Origin: an uncultured Bacilli bacterium
GTDB lineage: Bacteria > Bacillota_I > Bacilli_A > RF39 > UBA660
DNA length: 32,410 nucleotides
Direction of reading: 5' to 3'
NCBI GenBank assembly: GCA_947632395.1
Contig: CANRPA010000008.1
Coordinates: 1-32,410 of the forward strand
Shown: in pieces, positions 8,767 through 19,342 of the stretch
How the letters are laid out: every line of letters starts with the position of its first letter
Position numbering within the stretch: position 1 is the stretch's first letter
The notes under the pieces: model-generated
Database searches by the model: none
The model's input: the letters and a program-made list of their open reading frames with translations, nothing else
Told to the model about the DNA's origin: nothing
Made by a program: the position numbers and the translations under genes

Positions 8767-8796
8767 AAGCCTGTACTAAAATATAGTATGGGCTTT
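8767..8796 (+). terminator. Terminator-like hairpin after rplL
   Basis: AAGCCTGTACTA / TAGTATGGGCTT 12-bp stem with two G-U pairs. The T tract is weak (TTTCG). Confidence 0.55.
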
Positions 8797-8862
8797 CGCT
8801 GTTTCTAAATAGTTAGTAATATAAATTTATAGATTATAATAAAAGGAATAGAGGTTTTGGTT

Positions 8863-9405
8863 ATGGAAAATAAAACAATATCACAGAAAAAAATATCACA
8901 AGCAATTGAAAGTTCTTTGATTTCTATTGGTGGATTAGCGATACTCCTTTCACCAACAATAGGTTTGATTTCTAATATGATGGAAAATAATGATACACAA
9001 GAAGGTGCAATAAATGTTGACCATATAATAATAGGAAATATAGAATATAAAAAATTAAAAGATTGCTATTTTGTACAAATTGAAAATAGTAATTTAAATT
9101 TAGATGAATTTTATATTTGTGCTAAAAATATGTCAAAAAATGAAGAAAATTCTTTTAAATACACAAATATAATTAATAATGAAACAGTTTTTGAATATTC
9201 ACCTTTAAATAATTTACCAGAGGAAAATGGTAAAAAATTGATAAGTGAAATTCCATTATCTGATTATCTATATGGTTTTAATTTGAAATCAGAGTATACA
9301 ATAGGAGATGTAGAAGATATATTAGAACAAATTAAAGAAAAGAAACAAGAACAAAGCAAAAAATTTATTAAAATAAAATTAAATACAATTGATACAATTA
9401 GTTAA
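8863..9405 (+). CDS. Unknown small protein with one N-terminal TM segment (paralog A)
   Basis: ISIGGLAILLSPTIGLISNMM hydrophobic segment. IGNIEYKKLKDCYFVQIENSNLNLDEFYIC and DYLYGFNLKSEYTIGDVEDILEQIK are shared with the next ORF. ATG at 8863 is preferred over the TTG at 8857. Confidence 0.75.
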   Translation: MENKTISQKKISQAIESSLISIGGLAILLSPTIGLISNMMENNDTQEGAINVDHIIIGNIEYKKLKDCYFVQIENSNLNLDEFYICAKNMSKNEENSFKYTNIINNETVFEYSPLNNLPEENGKKLISEIPLSDYLYGFNLKSEYTIGDVEDILEQIKEKKQEQSKKFIKIKLNTIDTIS

Positions 9406-9421
9406 CGACTGGGGGATTATT

Positions 9422-9973
9422 GTGGAATTTGAAAATAAAATTAAGAATGAAAAGAAAAACAAAAATTCAAAAGAATTTATTGAAACTATTGCACTTGCAT
9501 CAGTATTAGCAACATCTGTTTCATGTGCTTACGGTGCGTTAACAGCATTAGTTTATGACTCATATAAATTAAATTTTACGTATAGTAAAAATGAAAACGG
9601 GGAATATGTTGCTATTGGTACCATAAATTATAAAGAATTAAGTAAATGTTATTTTGTACAAATTAAAAATGATACAACTAATACTGATGAATTTTATGTT
9701 TGTAAAAAAGAGAATTCTAAGTATATAAACATATTGAATAATAAAAATGTCTTTGAATTTAAAAATAATAGCAATAGAAAAATAATTAATGAAAATTTAG
9801 TGGATGATTATTTATATGGATATGATGAAATAAAATCAAAATATACATCAGGAGATATAGAAAATTTGATTGAAAAAATAAAATATGATATAAAACAAGA
9901 AGATAAAGAATTTGTTAAAGTAAAATTTAGTACTAATAATATAACGAAAGTAAATTTAAAAGAATCTAAATAG
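9422..9973 (+). CDS. Unknown small protein with one N-terminal TM segment (paralog B)
   Basis: IGTINYKELSKCYFVQIKNDTTNTDEFYVC and DYLYGYDEIKSKYTSGDIENLIEKIK match the preceding ORF. GTG at 9422 after a GGGGG SD-like tract. Confidence 0.75.
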   Translation: MEFENKIKNEKKNKNSKEFIETIALASVLATSVSCAYGALTALVYDSYKLNFTYSKNENGEYVAIGTINYKELSKCYFVQIKNDTTNTDEFYVCKKENSKYINILNNKNVFEFKNNSNRKIINENLVDDYLYGYDEIKSKYTSGDIENLIEKIKYDIKQEDKEFVKVKFSTNNITKVNLKESK

Positions 9974-9988
9974 TAAAGAAGTGATATA

Positions 9989-10576
9989 ATGTCTTATTAT
10001 TTTGATAAAGAAACTAATATAGAAAGTAAGGAGATTACTACTCATTCAGAGATTAAAGGTAGCCTTTATACTTTTAAAACAGATAATAATGTATTTTCTA
10101 AAAAAGGTTTAGATTTTGGTACTAGAACTTTATTAGAAAATATAGATATTAAAAATATTAATGGTGATATTCTAGATTTTGGATGTGGTTATGGACCTAT
10201 TGGGATATATATAGCAAGTAATACATCCTCAAATGTAGATATGGTTGATATAAATGTTAGAGCGCTCAATCTTGCTAGAGAAAATGCTAAAATAAATGGG
10301 ACAAGTGTTAATATATTTGAAAGTGATATATATAGTAATATTACTAAAAAATATGATTATATAGTAACTAATCCACCTATTAGAGTAGGTAAAGAAATAT
10401 TATATAAAATATTAATAGGTGCTAGGGAACACTTAAAAAAAGAAGGACATTTAATATTTGTAATAAATAAAGATCAGGGTGCTAAAAGTACTATGAAAAA
10501 TATGGAAGAATATTATAACGTAAAATTAATTAAAAAAAATAAAGGATTTTACGTAATTGATTGTCAAAAATGTTGA
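9989..10576 (+). CDS. Class I SAM-dependent methyltransferase (RsmC/YbxB-like)
   Basis: ILDFGCGYGPIGIYIAS motif I, VTNPPIRVG catalytic motif. Classic Firmicutes position before rpoB. Ends in TGA. Confidence 0.9.
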   Translation: MSYYFDKETNIESKEITTHSEIKGSLYTFKTDNNVFSKKGLDFGTRTLLENIDIKNINGDILDFGCGYGPIGIYIASNTSSNVDMVDINVRALNLARENAKINGTSVNIFESDIYSNITKKYDYIVTNPPIRVGKEILYKILIGAREHLKKEGHLIFVINKDQGAKSTMKNMEEYYNVKLIKKNKGFYVIDCQKC

Positions 10577-10601
10577 CATATTGATTGAAATAGAGTAAAA
10601 T
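10573..10601 (+). promoter_or_regulatory. Promoter for rpoB, overlapping the methyltransferase stop codon
   Basis: TTGACA (10573-10578), 17-bp spacer, TAAAAT (10596-10601). Confidence 0.65.
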
Positions 10602-10673
10602 TATAAATTGGCGGCATATATTATTCTGCTAAATATGTGCTTACTAAAAAAATATAGTTTATGGGGTGAAAAA

Positions 10674-13600
10674 GTGGCTTATACAGTTAAAAAATTCGGT
10701 GATTACCGTGAAAGAAGAAGTTATGCAAAAACTAAAAATGCAATAGAACTCAATAATTTATTAGAGATTCAAAAAAAGTCATATGATTGGTTTATGACTG
10801 AAGGAATAAAAGAAGTATTCGATGATATTTTTCCAGTTGAAAGTTTTACTGGAAATTTAACACTTGAATTCGGAGAATATTCTTTTGAGGAGCCAAGATA
10901 TTCAATTAAAGGTTGCAAAGATAGATATGCAACTTATGCAGCACCTTTAAAAGTACAAGCAAGACTTTTTAATCAGGAAACTGGCGAAGTTAAAGAGCAA
11001 GAGATTTATTTAGGTGATATGCCTATTATGACTGATAGTGGTACATTTATAATTAATGGTGCAGAACGTGTTATAGTATCACAGTTAGTTCGTTCACCAA
11101 GTGTTTATTTTTCAAGAGAAATAGACAAAAAAAATGGCAAACATATAATTACTTCACAAGTAATTCCAACTCGTGGAACATGGCTTGAATATGAAACAGA
11201 TGCAAGAGATGTTATTTACTGTCGTATCGATAGGACACGTAAAGTACCAGTAACAACACTACTTCGTGCATTAGGACTTTCAAGTGATGCTGATATAGTT
11301 GATTTATTTGGTGAAGATGACTATATTATGCGTACTATTGAAAAAGATTCAAATAAAAATACAGATGAATCATTAATAGATATACATTCTAAATTGAGAC
11401 CAGGTGAACCTAGCACATTAGATAGTGCTAAAAATCAATTAATATCTAGATTTTTTGATTCATTTAGATATGATTTAGCTAAAGTAGGACGTTATAAATT
11501 TAACAAAAAATTAAATATCATAGATAGATTATATAATACTATACTTGCTGAAGATATTAAAGTTAATGGAGAATTAAAATATGAAAAAGGAACTTTAGTA
11601 ACTAAAGAAGTATTAGAAGGTTTAAAACCTATAATGGCAGAAGGTTATGGTGTTAAAGAAGTATTAATTAATAATGAATTAGATACTTATAATAAAGTAC
11701 AGATAGTTCATGTTTATTCTAAGAATAACCCAGAAAAAATTGTTAAAGTTATAGGTAATGATCAAAGTATTACTGAAAAGAGACTTACAATTTCTGATAT
11801 ATATGCATCAATTTCTTATTATTTAAATTTACATGAAGGTATTGGTTCTTATGATGAAATTGATCATTTATCAAATCGTCGTGTAAGACAAGTAGGAGAA
11901 CTATTACAAAATCAATTTAGAGTAGGTGTTTCTCGTATTGAAAGAGTTATAAGAGATCGTATGAGTACTCAAGAACTTGAGGAAGTAACACCAAAAACTT
12001 TAATCAATATTAGACCACTTACAGCAGCTATTAAGGAGTTCTTTGGTTCAAGTCAATTATCTCAATTCATGGATCAAACAAATCCAGTTGCAGAACTTGC
12101 AAATAAACGTCGTTTATCAAGTCTTGGACCTGGTGGACTTTCAAGAGATAGAGCAGGAATGGAAGTACGTGACGTAAATCCATCACACTATGGTAGACTT
12201 TGTCCAATTGAATCTCCAGAAGGACCAAATATAGGACTTATAACTGCTTTAGCTAGTTATGCAAGAGTTGATGATTATGGATTTATTATGACTCCATATA
12301 GAAGAGTAGAAAATGGTCATTTAACAGATGATATAAGATATATGACAGCTGATGAAGAGTTAGATTATCATATATCACAAGCAACAGATAAAATAGATGA
12401 AAATAATAATTTTATAGAAAAAATAGTACCTGTACGTTTCCGTGGTGAAAACATTATGGTAAATAGTAGTGATGTTGATTATATTGACGTATCAAGTCAA
12501 CAAGTATTTTCAATTACTACAGCAGGAATTCCATTCCTTGAACATGATGATGGTAAACGTGCCCTAATGGGTTCTAACATGCAACGTCAAGCAATTCCAC
12601 TTCTAAAACCAGAAGCACCTATCGTAGGTACTGGTATAGAAGCAATAAGTGCTAGAGATAGTGGCGCTGTTGTAATATCAAAAGCTGATGGTGTCGTTGA
12701 TTATGTCGATGCAAGAAAAATTCATGTTAAAACTAAAGGTGGTATGGATACATATTACTTAAATGACTTTGAGAGAAGTAACGCAGGTACTTGTTATCAT
12801 CAAAGACCTATTGTTAGAGTAGGAGATGTAGTTAAAAAAGGTCAAGTTATAGCAGATGGTCCAGCAACAGATATGGGAGAAATGGCTCTTGGTAGAAATG
12901 TAACAGTAGCATTTATGAACTTTAATGGATATAACTATGAAGATGCTGTTATCCTAAATGAAAGACTTGTTCGTGATGATGTTTATACATCAATACATAT
13001 TCAAGATTATCAAATTGAGTGTAGAGATACTAAACTAGGACCAGAGGAATTTACAAGAGATATTCCAAATGTAAGTGAAGAAGCTCGTAAGAATTTGGAT
13101 GAAAATGGTTTAATACGTATAGGAACAGAAGTTCATGATGATGATATATTAGTAGGTAAAGTAACTCCAAAAGGAATGGCAGAACTTACTAGTGAAGAAA
13201 AACTATTACATGCTATATTTGGTGAAAAGACTCGTGAAGTAAGAGATACTTCTTTACGAGTACCTCATGGTGGTGAGGGTATAGTTCACGATATAAAGAT
13301 ATTTACAAAAGAAGATACAGATGAACTACCAAGTGGAGTTTCAAAAATAATTCGTGTATATATTGCACAAAAACGTAAAATAACAGTAGGAGATAAAATG
13401 GCTGGACGTCATGGTAATAAAGGTGTTATTTCACTTGTACTTCCATCAGAAGATATGCCTTATTTAGCAGATGGTACACCAATAGATATTATGCTTAACC
13501 CACTAGGAGTTCCTAGCCGTATGAATATAGGACAGATACTTGAAATGCATTTAGGTGCAGCTGCTAAAAAACTTAATATTCATGTAGCAACTCCAGTATT

Positions 13601-14339
13601 TAGTGGAGCAAACAGACAAGAAATAATAGATGCTTTAAAAGAAGCTGGAATAGATGAAGATGGAAAGACAGTATTATATGATGGACGTACTGGAGAACCA
13701 TTTGATAATCGTATTAGTGTTGGTGTTATGTATATGATTAAATTACACCACATGGTAGATGATAAATTACATGCGCGTTCAACAGGACCATATAGTATGG
13801 TAACTCAACAACCATTAGGTGGTAAAGCACAATTTGGTGGTCAAAGATTTGGAGAAATGGAAGTTTGGGCACTTTATGCTTATGGTGCAGCACATGTTCT
13901 TCAAGAAATGATGACAATCAAGTCTGATGACGTAGTTGGTCGTGTTAAAGTCTATGAATCATTAGTTAAAGGAACCCCAATACCACAACCAGGTATTCCA
14001 GAAAGTTTTAGAGTTTTAATAAAAGAATTCCAAGCTCTTGGACTTGATATAACTGTATTAAATGAGCAAGGAAATTTTGTAGAACTTAAAGATTTAGAAG
14101 AAGCAGAAAAATTAGAAAATCCATTAGAAAAGAAAGCAGAAAAAGTAGAAGCTAAACTAATTGGAGATGAATCATCAGATGAAGTATTTGAAGATTATGA
14201 AGATACTATGGATGATGAAGATGAAAATGAAAATTATGAAGATTATGAAGATACTATGGATAACGAAGATGAATTTGAGGAAAATGACTTAGATATTATC
14301 GATGACATAGATGAAAATGTAGGGGAGGATGAGGATTAA
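10674..14339 (+). CDS. rpoB: DNA-directed RNA polymerase subunit beta
   Basis: [68 protein letters not shown] and [18 protein letters not shown] start at 10674 after GGGGTG; the ORF-track start at 10608 is in the 5' UTR. Confidence 0.97.
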   Translation: MAYTVKKFGDYRERRSYAKTKNAIELNNLLEIQKKSYDWFMTEGIKEVFDDIFPVESFTGNLTLEFGEYSFEEPRYSIKGCKDRYATYAAPLKVQARLFNQETGEVKEQEIYLGDMPIMTDSGTFIINGAERVIVSQLVRSPSVYFSREIDKKNGKHIITSQVIPTRGTWLEYETDARDVIYCRIDRTRKVPVTTLLRALGLSSDADIVDLFGEDDYIMRTIEKDSNKNTDESLIDIHSKLRPGEPSTLDSAKNQLISRFFDSFRYDLAKVGRYKFNKKLNIIDRLYNTILAEDIKVNGELKYEKGTLVTKEVLEGLKPIMAEGYGVKEVLINNELDTYNKVQIVHVYSKNNPEKIVKVIGNDQSITEKRLTISDIYASISYYLNLHEGIGSYDEIDHLSNRRVRQVGELLQNQFRVGVSRIERVIRDRMSTQELEEVTPKTLINIRPLTAAIKEFFGSSQLSQFMDQTNPVAELANKRRLSSLGPGGLSRDRAGMEVRDVNPSHYGRLCPIESPEGPNIGLITALASYARVDDYGFIMTPYRRVENGHLTDDIRYMTADEELDYHISQATDKIDENNNFIEKIVPVRFRGENIMVNSSDVDYIDVSSQQVFSITTAGIPFLEHDDGKRALMGSNMQRQAIPLLKPEAPIVGTGIEAISARDSGAVVISKADGVVDYVDARKIHVKTKGGMDTYYLNDFERSNAGTCYHQRPIVRVGDVVKKGQVIADGPATDMGEMALGRNVTVAFMNFNGYNYEDAVILNERLVRDDVYTSIHIQDYQIECRDTKLGPEEFTRDIPNVSEEARKNLDENGLIRIGTEVHDDDILVGKVTPKGMAELTSEEKLLHAIFGEKTREVRDTSLRVPHGGEGIVHDIKIFTKEDTDELPSGVSKIIRVYIAQKRKITVGDKMAGRHGNKGVISLVLPSEDMPYLADGTPIDIMLNPLGVPSRMNIGQILEMHLGAAAKKLNIHVATPVFSGANRQEIIDALKEAGIDEDGKTVLYDGRTGEPFDNRISVGVMYMIKLHHMVDDKLHARSTGPYSMVTQQPLGGKAQFGGQRFGEMEVWALYAYGAAHVLQEMMTIKSDDVVGRVKVYESLVKGTPIPQPGIPESFRVLIKEFQALGLDITVLNEQGNFVELKDLEEAEKLENPLEKKAEKVEAKLIGDESSDEVFEDYEDTMDDEDENENYEDYEDTMDNEDEFEENDLDIIDDIDENVGEDED

Positions 14340-17300
14340 TGGATGTTAATAATTTTGAAGGATTAAAAATTAGTATTGCCTCACCTGAAAAAATTCGTTC
14401 ATGGTCTTATGGTGAAGTAAAAAAAGCAGAAACAATAAACTATCGTACTTTAAAACCAGAAAGAGATGGATTATATTGTGAGAAAATATTTGGACCTACT
14501 AAAGATTATGAGTGTTCTTGTGGTAAATATAAAAGATTAAGATATAAAAATATCATATGTGATAGATGTGGAGTTGAAGTAACAAGTTCTAAAGTACGTC
14601 GTGAACGTATGGGACACATAGAACTTGCAACTCCTGTATCTCATATTTGGTTCTTTAAAGGTGTACCATCAAGAATGGGTCTTGTACTTGATATGAGTCC
14701 AAGAGATCTTGAAGAAGTATTATACTTTGTAAGTTATGTAGTATTGGATCCAGGAAGTGCTCCACTTGAGAAAAAACAAACAATAAGTGATAAAGAATAT
14801 CGTGCTTACTATGAAAAATATGGAAATAGTTTTAGAGTAGGTATGGGTGCTGAAGCAATAAAAGAGTTACTTGAAGAAGTAGACTTAGAAAAAGAAGTAA
14901 ATGAACTTAAAGCAGAAATAGAAGAAATTAAAGATTCACAAAGCCAAAAAAGAATTCGTTTAATAAAAAGATTAGAAGTATTAGATGCATTTTTAGAATC
15001 AGGAAATCGTCCTGAGTGGATGATCCTTACAGCACTCCCAGTAATCCCACCAGAACTTAGACCAATGTTACAATTAGATGGTGGTAGATTTGCTACATCA
15101 GACCTTAATGATTTATATAGACGTGTTATTAATCGTAATAATCGTTTAAAGAAATTAATGGAACTTGGTGCACCTTCAATAATAATTCAAAATGAAAAAC
15201 GTATGCTTCAAGAAGCAGTAGATGCTTTATTTGATAATGGTAGACGTGGAAGAAATATAACAGGTGCTGGAAATAGACCTTTAAAATCTTTAGCAAGTAT
15301 GTTAAAAGGTAAGCAAGGACGTTTCCGTCAAAACTTACTAGGTAAACGTGTTGACTATTCTGGTCGTTCAGTTATCGTAGTAGGACCTAATCTTAAAATG
15401 TATGAGTGTGGTATACCAAAAGAAATGGCATTAGAGTTATTTAAACCACATGTAATTAATGGTTTAGTTCAAAAAGAAATAGCAAGCAATATTAAAGTTG
15501 CTAAAAGAATGATTGAAAATCAAGATCCAAGAGTATGGGACATAGTAGAAGAAAAAATAAAAGAACACCCTGTAATGTTAAACCGTGCCCCAACACTTCA
15601 TAGACTTGGTATTCAGGCATTTGAACCAAAATTGATTGAAGGTCGTTCAATACGTTTGCACCCACTTGTTTGTGCAGCGTTCAATGCAGACTTCGATGGA
15701 GACCAAATGGCCGTTCATGTACCTATTACAGAAGAAGCTCAAGCAGAAGCAAGAATACTTATGTTAGGTGCAAACAATATCTTAAAACCATCTGATGGTA
15801 AACCAATCGTTACGCCAGGACAAGATATGGTTTTAGGAAACTATTATATAACAATAGAAAAAGAAGGATTACCTGGGGAAGGTAGAGTATATAAAGATCC
15901 AAATGAAGTTTTAATGAGTTATGAAAGACGTGAAATAACACTTCATACAAGAATTGCTTTGCCAGTAAAATCATTTAAACATAAAATATTCCCAGATAAA
16001 TATATGGATAAATATTTAATGACTACACCTGGTAAAATATTATTTAATGAAATATTCCCTGATACTTTCCAATTTATAGCAGAAGGAACATCAGAAAATA
16101 TTGAAAAGGTAACTCCTAGTAAGTATTTTATAAATATGGGAGAAAATATACCTGAAAAAATAAAAGCGATGCCACTTACAGAAGCATTTAATAAAAGTGT
16201 ACTTTCTAAATTAATTGCTCAAATTTATAAACGTTATCAAACAACTGAAACATCAGTAATGCTTGATAAATTAAAAGATTTAGGATTTAAATATTCAACT
16301 GTTGCTGGAATAAGTATAGCTATCAGTGATATAAAGGAATCTAAGAAAAAACCAGAAATAATTGCAAATAGTCAAGCAAAAGTAGATCAAGTTAATAAAC
16401 AATTTAAACGTGGTTTAATAACAGAAGAAGAAAGATATGGAAAAGTTGTTCAAATTTGGACAGATACTAAAAAACAAATTACTGCAGAACTTGAGGCAAT
16501 GGTAAAAGAGGATAAAGATAATCCAATATGTATCATGATGACAAGTAAAGCACGTGGAGATATGGGTTCATATACACAATTAGTTGGTATGAGAGGATTA
16601 TTCTCTAAGCCAAATGGTCAGTCAGAAGAAATCCCAGTTATTTCTTCATTCAGTGAAGGTATAACAGTTGCAGAATTCTTCTTATCAACACACGGAACTC
16701 GTAAGGGTGCAGTTGATACAGCACTTAAAACTGCAGATGCTGGATACTTAACTCGTCGTTTAGTTGATGTTTCACAAGATATAATTGTAAAAGAAGAAGA
16801 TTGTGGTACTGAAAATGGTACAGTAGTTGAAGCATTTATAAATGATGCAGATGGAACAGTAATTGAATCATTATATGATCGTATATTAGGTAGATTTACA
16901 AATAAGAAAATACTACATCCAGAAACAAAAGAAGTTATTTGTGAAAGAAATACTTATATAACAGAACAACTTGCTGATAAAATAATAGCTGCTGGAATTA
17001 CAAAAGTACCAATTAGAACAGTACTTACTTGTAAAACACAACATGGTGTTTGTCAAAAATGTTATGGACGTAACCTTGCAACTGGTCAAATAGTTGAAGA
17101 GGGAGAGGCTGTAGGTATTATGGCTGCTCAATCAATTGGAGAACCAGGTACACAATTAACCATGAGAACTTTCAATACTGGTGGAGTTGCAGGAGATGAT
17201 ATAACACAAGGTTTACCTCGTGTACAAGAATTATTCGAAGCTCGTAATCCAAAAGGAAAAGCAACTATAGCAGAAATTAATGGTGTAGTTACTAAGATTG

Positions 17301-17974
17301 AAGAAGAAAATGGTAAATATATTATACATATTAAAAATGATGTTGAAACTCGTAAACATGTTACAAATTACAGTGTAAAACTTTCAGTAGTTGAAGGACA
17401 AGAAGTTAAAGCAGGTCAAAAACTTACTTATGGTGCTATAAGTCCAAAAGAATTATTAGTTGTAACTGATCCAATTTCAACACAAGAATACATATTGTCA
17501 GAAACACAAAAGGTTTATCGTTCACAAGGTGTTGATATTTCAGATAAACACGTTGAAGTTATTGCAAAACGTATGATTTCTAAAATAAAAATAATTAATT
17601 CTGGAGATTCATTATTCTTACCTGGAACAATGATTAATATTAATGAATTTACAGATGTAAATAAAGAATTAATCCTTGAAGGTAAAAGACCAGCTACAGG
17701 TAGACCAGTCTTACTTGGTATTACTAAGGCGTCACTTGAAACTGATTCATTCTTATCTGCTGCTTCATTCCAAGAGACAACTCGTATCTTAACAGATGCA
17801 GCAATTCATGGAAAAGTAGATAAGTTAGAAGGTTTAAAAGAAAATGTTATACTTGGTAAATTAATACCAGCTGGAACAGGTGCTAAAAAGTATAGAAAAG
17901 CAGATTATGAATTAGAACTTGAAGCACTTAAAGAAGAACCTTTAGAAGCGCTTGAACAAGAATTATTAGATTAA
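14339..17974 (+). CDS. rpoC: DNA-directed RNA polymerase subunit beta'
   Basis: [23 protein letters not shown] zinc site, [15 protein letters not shown] catalytic motif. Overlaps the rpoB stop. Confidence 0.98.
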   Translation: MDVNNFEGLKISIASPEKIRSWSYGEVKKAETINYRTLKPERDGLYCEKIFGPTKDYECSCGKYKRLRYKNIICDRCGVEVTSSKVRRERMGHIELATPVSHIWFFKGVPSRMGLVLDMSPRDLEEVLYFVSYVVLDPGSAPLEKKQTISDKEYRAYYEKYGNSFRVGMGAEAIKELLEEVDLEKEVNELKAEIEEIKDSQSQKRIRLIKRLEVLDAFLESGNRPEWMILTALPVIPPELRPMLQLDGGRFATSDLNDLYRRVINRNNRLKKLMELGAPSIIIQNEKRMLQEAVDALFDNGRRGRNITGAGNRPLKSLASMLKGKQGRFRQNLLGKRVDYSGRSVIVVGPNLKMYECGIPKEMALELFKPHVINGLVQKEIASNIKVAKRMIENQDPRVWDIVEEKIKEHPVMLNRAPTLHRLGIQAFEPKLIEGRSIRLHPLVCAAFNADFDGDQMAVHVPITEEAQAEARILMLGANNILKPSDGKPIVTPGQDMVLGNYYITIEKEGLPGEGRVYKDPNEVLMSYERREITLHTRIALPVKSFKHKIFPDKYMDKYLMTTPGKILFNEIFPDTFQFIAEGTSENIEKVTPSKYFINMGENIPEKIKAMPLTEAFNKSVLSKLIAQIYKRYQTTETSVMLDKLKDLGFKYSTVAGISIAISDIKESKKKPEIIANSQAKVDQVNKQFKRGLITEEERYGKVVQIWTDTKKQITAELEAMVKEDKDNPICIMMTSKARGDMGSYTQLVGMRGLFSKPNGQSEEIPVISSFSEGITVAEFFLSTHGTRKGAVDTALKTADAGYLTRRLVDVSQDIIVKEEDCGTENGTVVEAFINDADGTVIESLYDRILGRFTNKKILHPETKEVICERNTYITEQLADKIIAAGITKVPIRTVLTCKTQHGVCQKCYGRNLATGQIVEEGEAVGIMAAQSIGEPGTQLTMRTFNTGGVAGDDITQGLPRVQELFEARNPKGKATIAEINGVVTKIEEENGKYIIHIKNDVETRKHVTNYSVKLSVVEGQEVKAGQKLTYGAISPKELLVVTDPISTQEYILSETQKVYRSQGVDISDKHVEVIAKRMISKIKIINSGDSLFLPGTMININEFTDVNKELILEGKRPATGRPVLLGITKASLETDSFLSAASFQETTRILTDAAIHGKVDKLEGLKENVILGKLIPAGTGAKKYRKADYELELEALKEEPLEALEQELLD

Positions 17975-17976
17975 TC

Positions 17977-18004
17977 AAAAGGCAATCATAAGGTTGCCTT
18001 TTTG
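17977..18004 (+). terminator. Rho-independent terminator of rpoBC
   Basis: AAAAGGCAA-TCATAAGG-TTGCCTTTTTG. Confidence 0.85.
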
Positions 18005-18037
18005 CTTTTTCTAAAGCGAAATTTTTCTTAATTATAA

Positions 18038-18066
18038 TTGACCTAAAACACAATTCATGCTATAAT
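18038..18066 (+). promoter_or_regulatory. Promoter of pheST
   Basis: TTGACC (18038-18043), 17-bp spacer ending TGC, TATAAT (18061-18066). Confidence 0.75.
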
Positions 18067-18072
18067 GAATTT

Positions 18073-18277
18073 ACAAAGCGATGATGAAAGAGTAGTAGTA
18101 AGTCTAATTATTTAAAGAGATGAAGTGGTTGGTGAAAACTTCAATAAATTCTTACAAATTCACTTTCTAGTGTTACTAATAATAAACGTAGGTGGCGTTA
18201 TACACAAAAAAGATAATAACTATTATGAAATAGGGTGGTACAGCGGACATTTCGCCCCTATAAATAATAGTTTTTTT
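18073..18277 (+). ncRNA. T-box riboswitch leader upstream of pheST
   Basis: GATGATGAAAGAGTAGTAGTAA stem I start, AGGGTGGTACAGCGG T-box sequence, and a terminator CTATTATGAAATAGGG...CCCCTATAAATAATAG-TTTTTTT directly before pheS. Confidence 0.92.
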
Positions 18278-18292
18278 AATGGAGGGAATATT

Positions 18293-19342
18293 ATGGAAAC
18301 AGAAAAAATATGTAAAGAAATAATAGAAAAAATTGATAAAGTAGTTACTTTAAAAGAATTGAATGATCTAAAAGTAGAATACATGGGTAAAAAAGGAATT
18401 ATTACAGAACTTCAAAATAAGATAAAAGAAGTTAGTGATAAAAAAGCATATGGAATGATGATAAATACTATAAAAACTACTTTTAATGAAAATTATGAAA
18501 ATAAACTAGATAAATTAAATTTAGAGGAACTTAATAAAAAACTAGAAAACGAAAAAATAGATGTAACACTACCAAGTAAAAAAATTAGACCTGGATCAAA
18601 ACATCCAATGACAAGAACATTAGAAGAATTAGAAGATTTATTTGTGTCTATGGGATTTGATGTATATGATGGTCCAGAAATAGAATCAGATGAAAATTGT
18701 TTTCAAAAATTAAATTTACCTTTGGGACATCCTGCTAGAGATGCTCAAGATACTTTTTATCTAGAAAATGAATATGAAAAATATTTACTTAGAAGTCAAA
18801 CTTCAACTGGACAAGTAAGAGTAATGGAGGCAAATAAGGAAAAAGGACCTATAAGAGTAGTATGTCCAGGTAAAGTATACAGAAGAGATGATGATGCAAC
18901 ACATTCACATCAATTTATGCAAATGGAAGGTCTTGTTATAGATGAAAATGTATCTATGGCAGACTTAAAAGGTACTTTGGAAACATTTTGTAAAAAATTA
19001 TTAGGTGAAAAAACAAATGTAAGATTTAGACCAAGTTTCTTTCCATTTACTGAGCCTAGTGTAGAAGTTGATGCCACATGTTTTAAATGTGGTGGAAGCG
19101 GATGTTCACTTTGTAAAAATACTGGATGGATAGAAGTATTAGGTGCGGGTATGGTACATCCTAATGTACTTAAAATGAGTGGATATGATCCAGAAAAATA
19201 TCAAGGTTTTGCTTTTGGAACAGGACTTGATAGGTTTGCAATGTTTAAATATGGTATAACAGATATTAGAACAATTTATGGAAATGATATGAGATTTTTA
19301 AATCAATTTACAAGAGGAGATGAGACACATGAAATTAAGTAG
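18293..19342 (+). CDS. pheS: Phenylalanine--tRNA ligase subunit alpha
   Basis: RPGSKHPMTRTLEELEDLFVSMGFDVYDGPEIE, HQFMQMEGLVID, GTGLDRFAMFKYGITDIR. ATG at 18293 after GGAGGG. The ORF-track N-terminus (18125) is translated T-box RNA. Confidence 0.96.
   Translation: METEKICKEIIEKIDKVVTLKELNDLKVEYMGKKGIITELQNKIKEVSDKKAYGMMINTIKTTFNENYENKLDKLNLEELNKKLENEKIDVTLPSKKIRPGSKHPMTRTLEELEDLFVSMGFDVYDGPEIESDENCFQKLNLPLGHPARDAQDTFYLENEYEKYLLRSQTSTGQVRVMEANKEKGPIRVVCPGKVYRRDDDATHSHQFMQMEGLVIDENVSMADLKGTLETFCKKLLGEKTNVRFRPSFFPFTEPSVEVDATCFKCGGSGCSLCKNTGWIEVLGAGMVHPNVLKMSGYDPEKYQGFAFGTGLDRFAMFKYGITDIRTIYGNDMRFLNQFTRGDETHEIK

Noticed and set aside
8857-9973. Paralog pair as a toxin-antitoxin or phage-defence module
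   Set aside because: The two proteins are homologous to each other, with no toxin, nuclease or DNA-binding motif visible.
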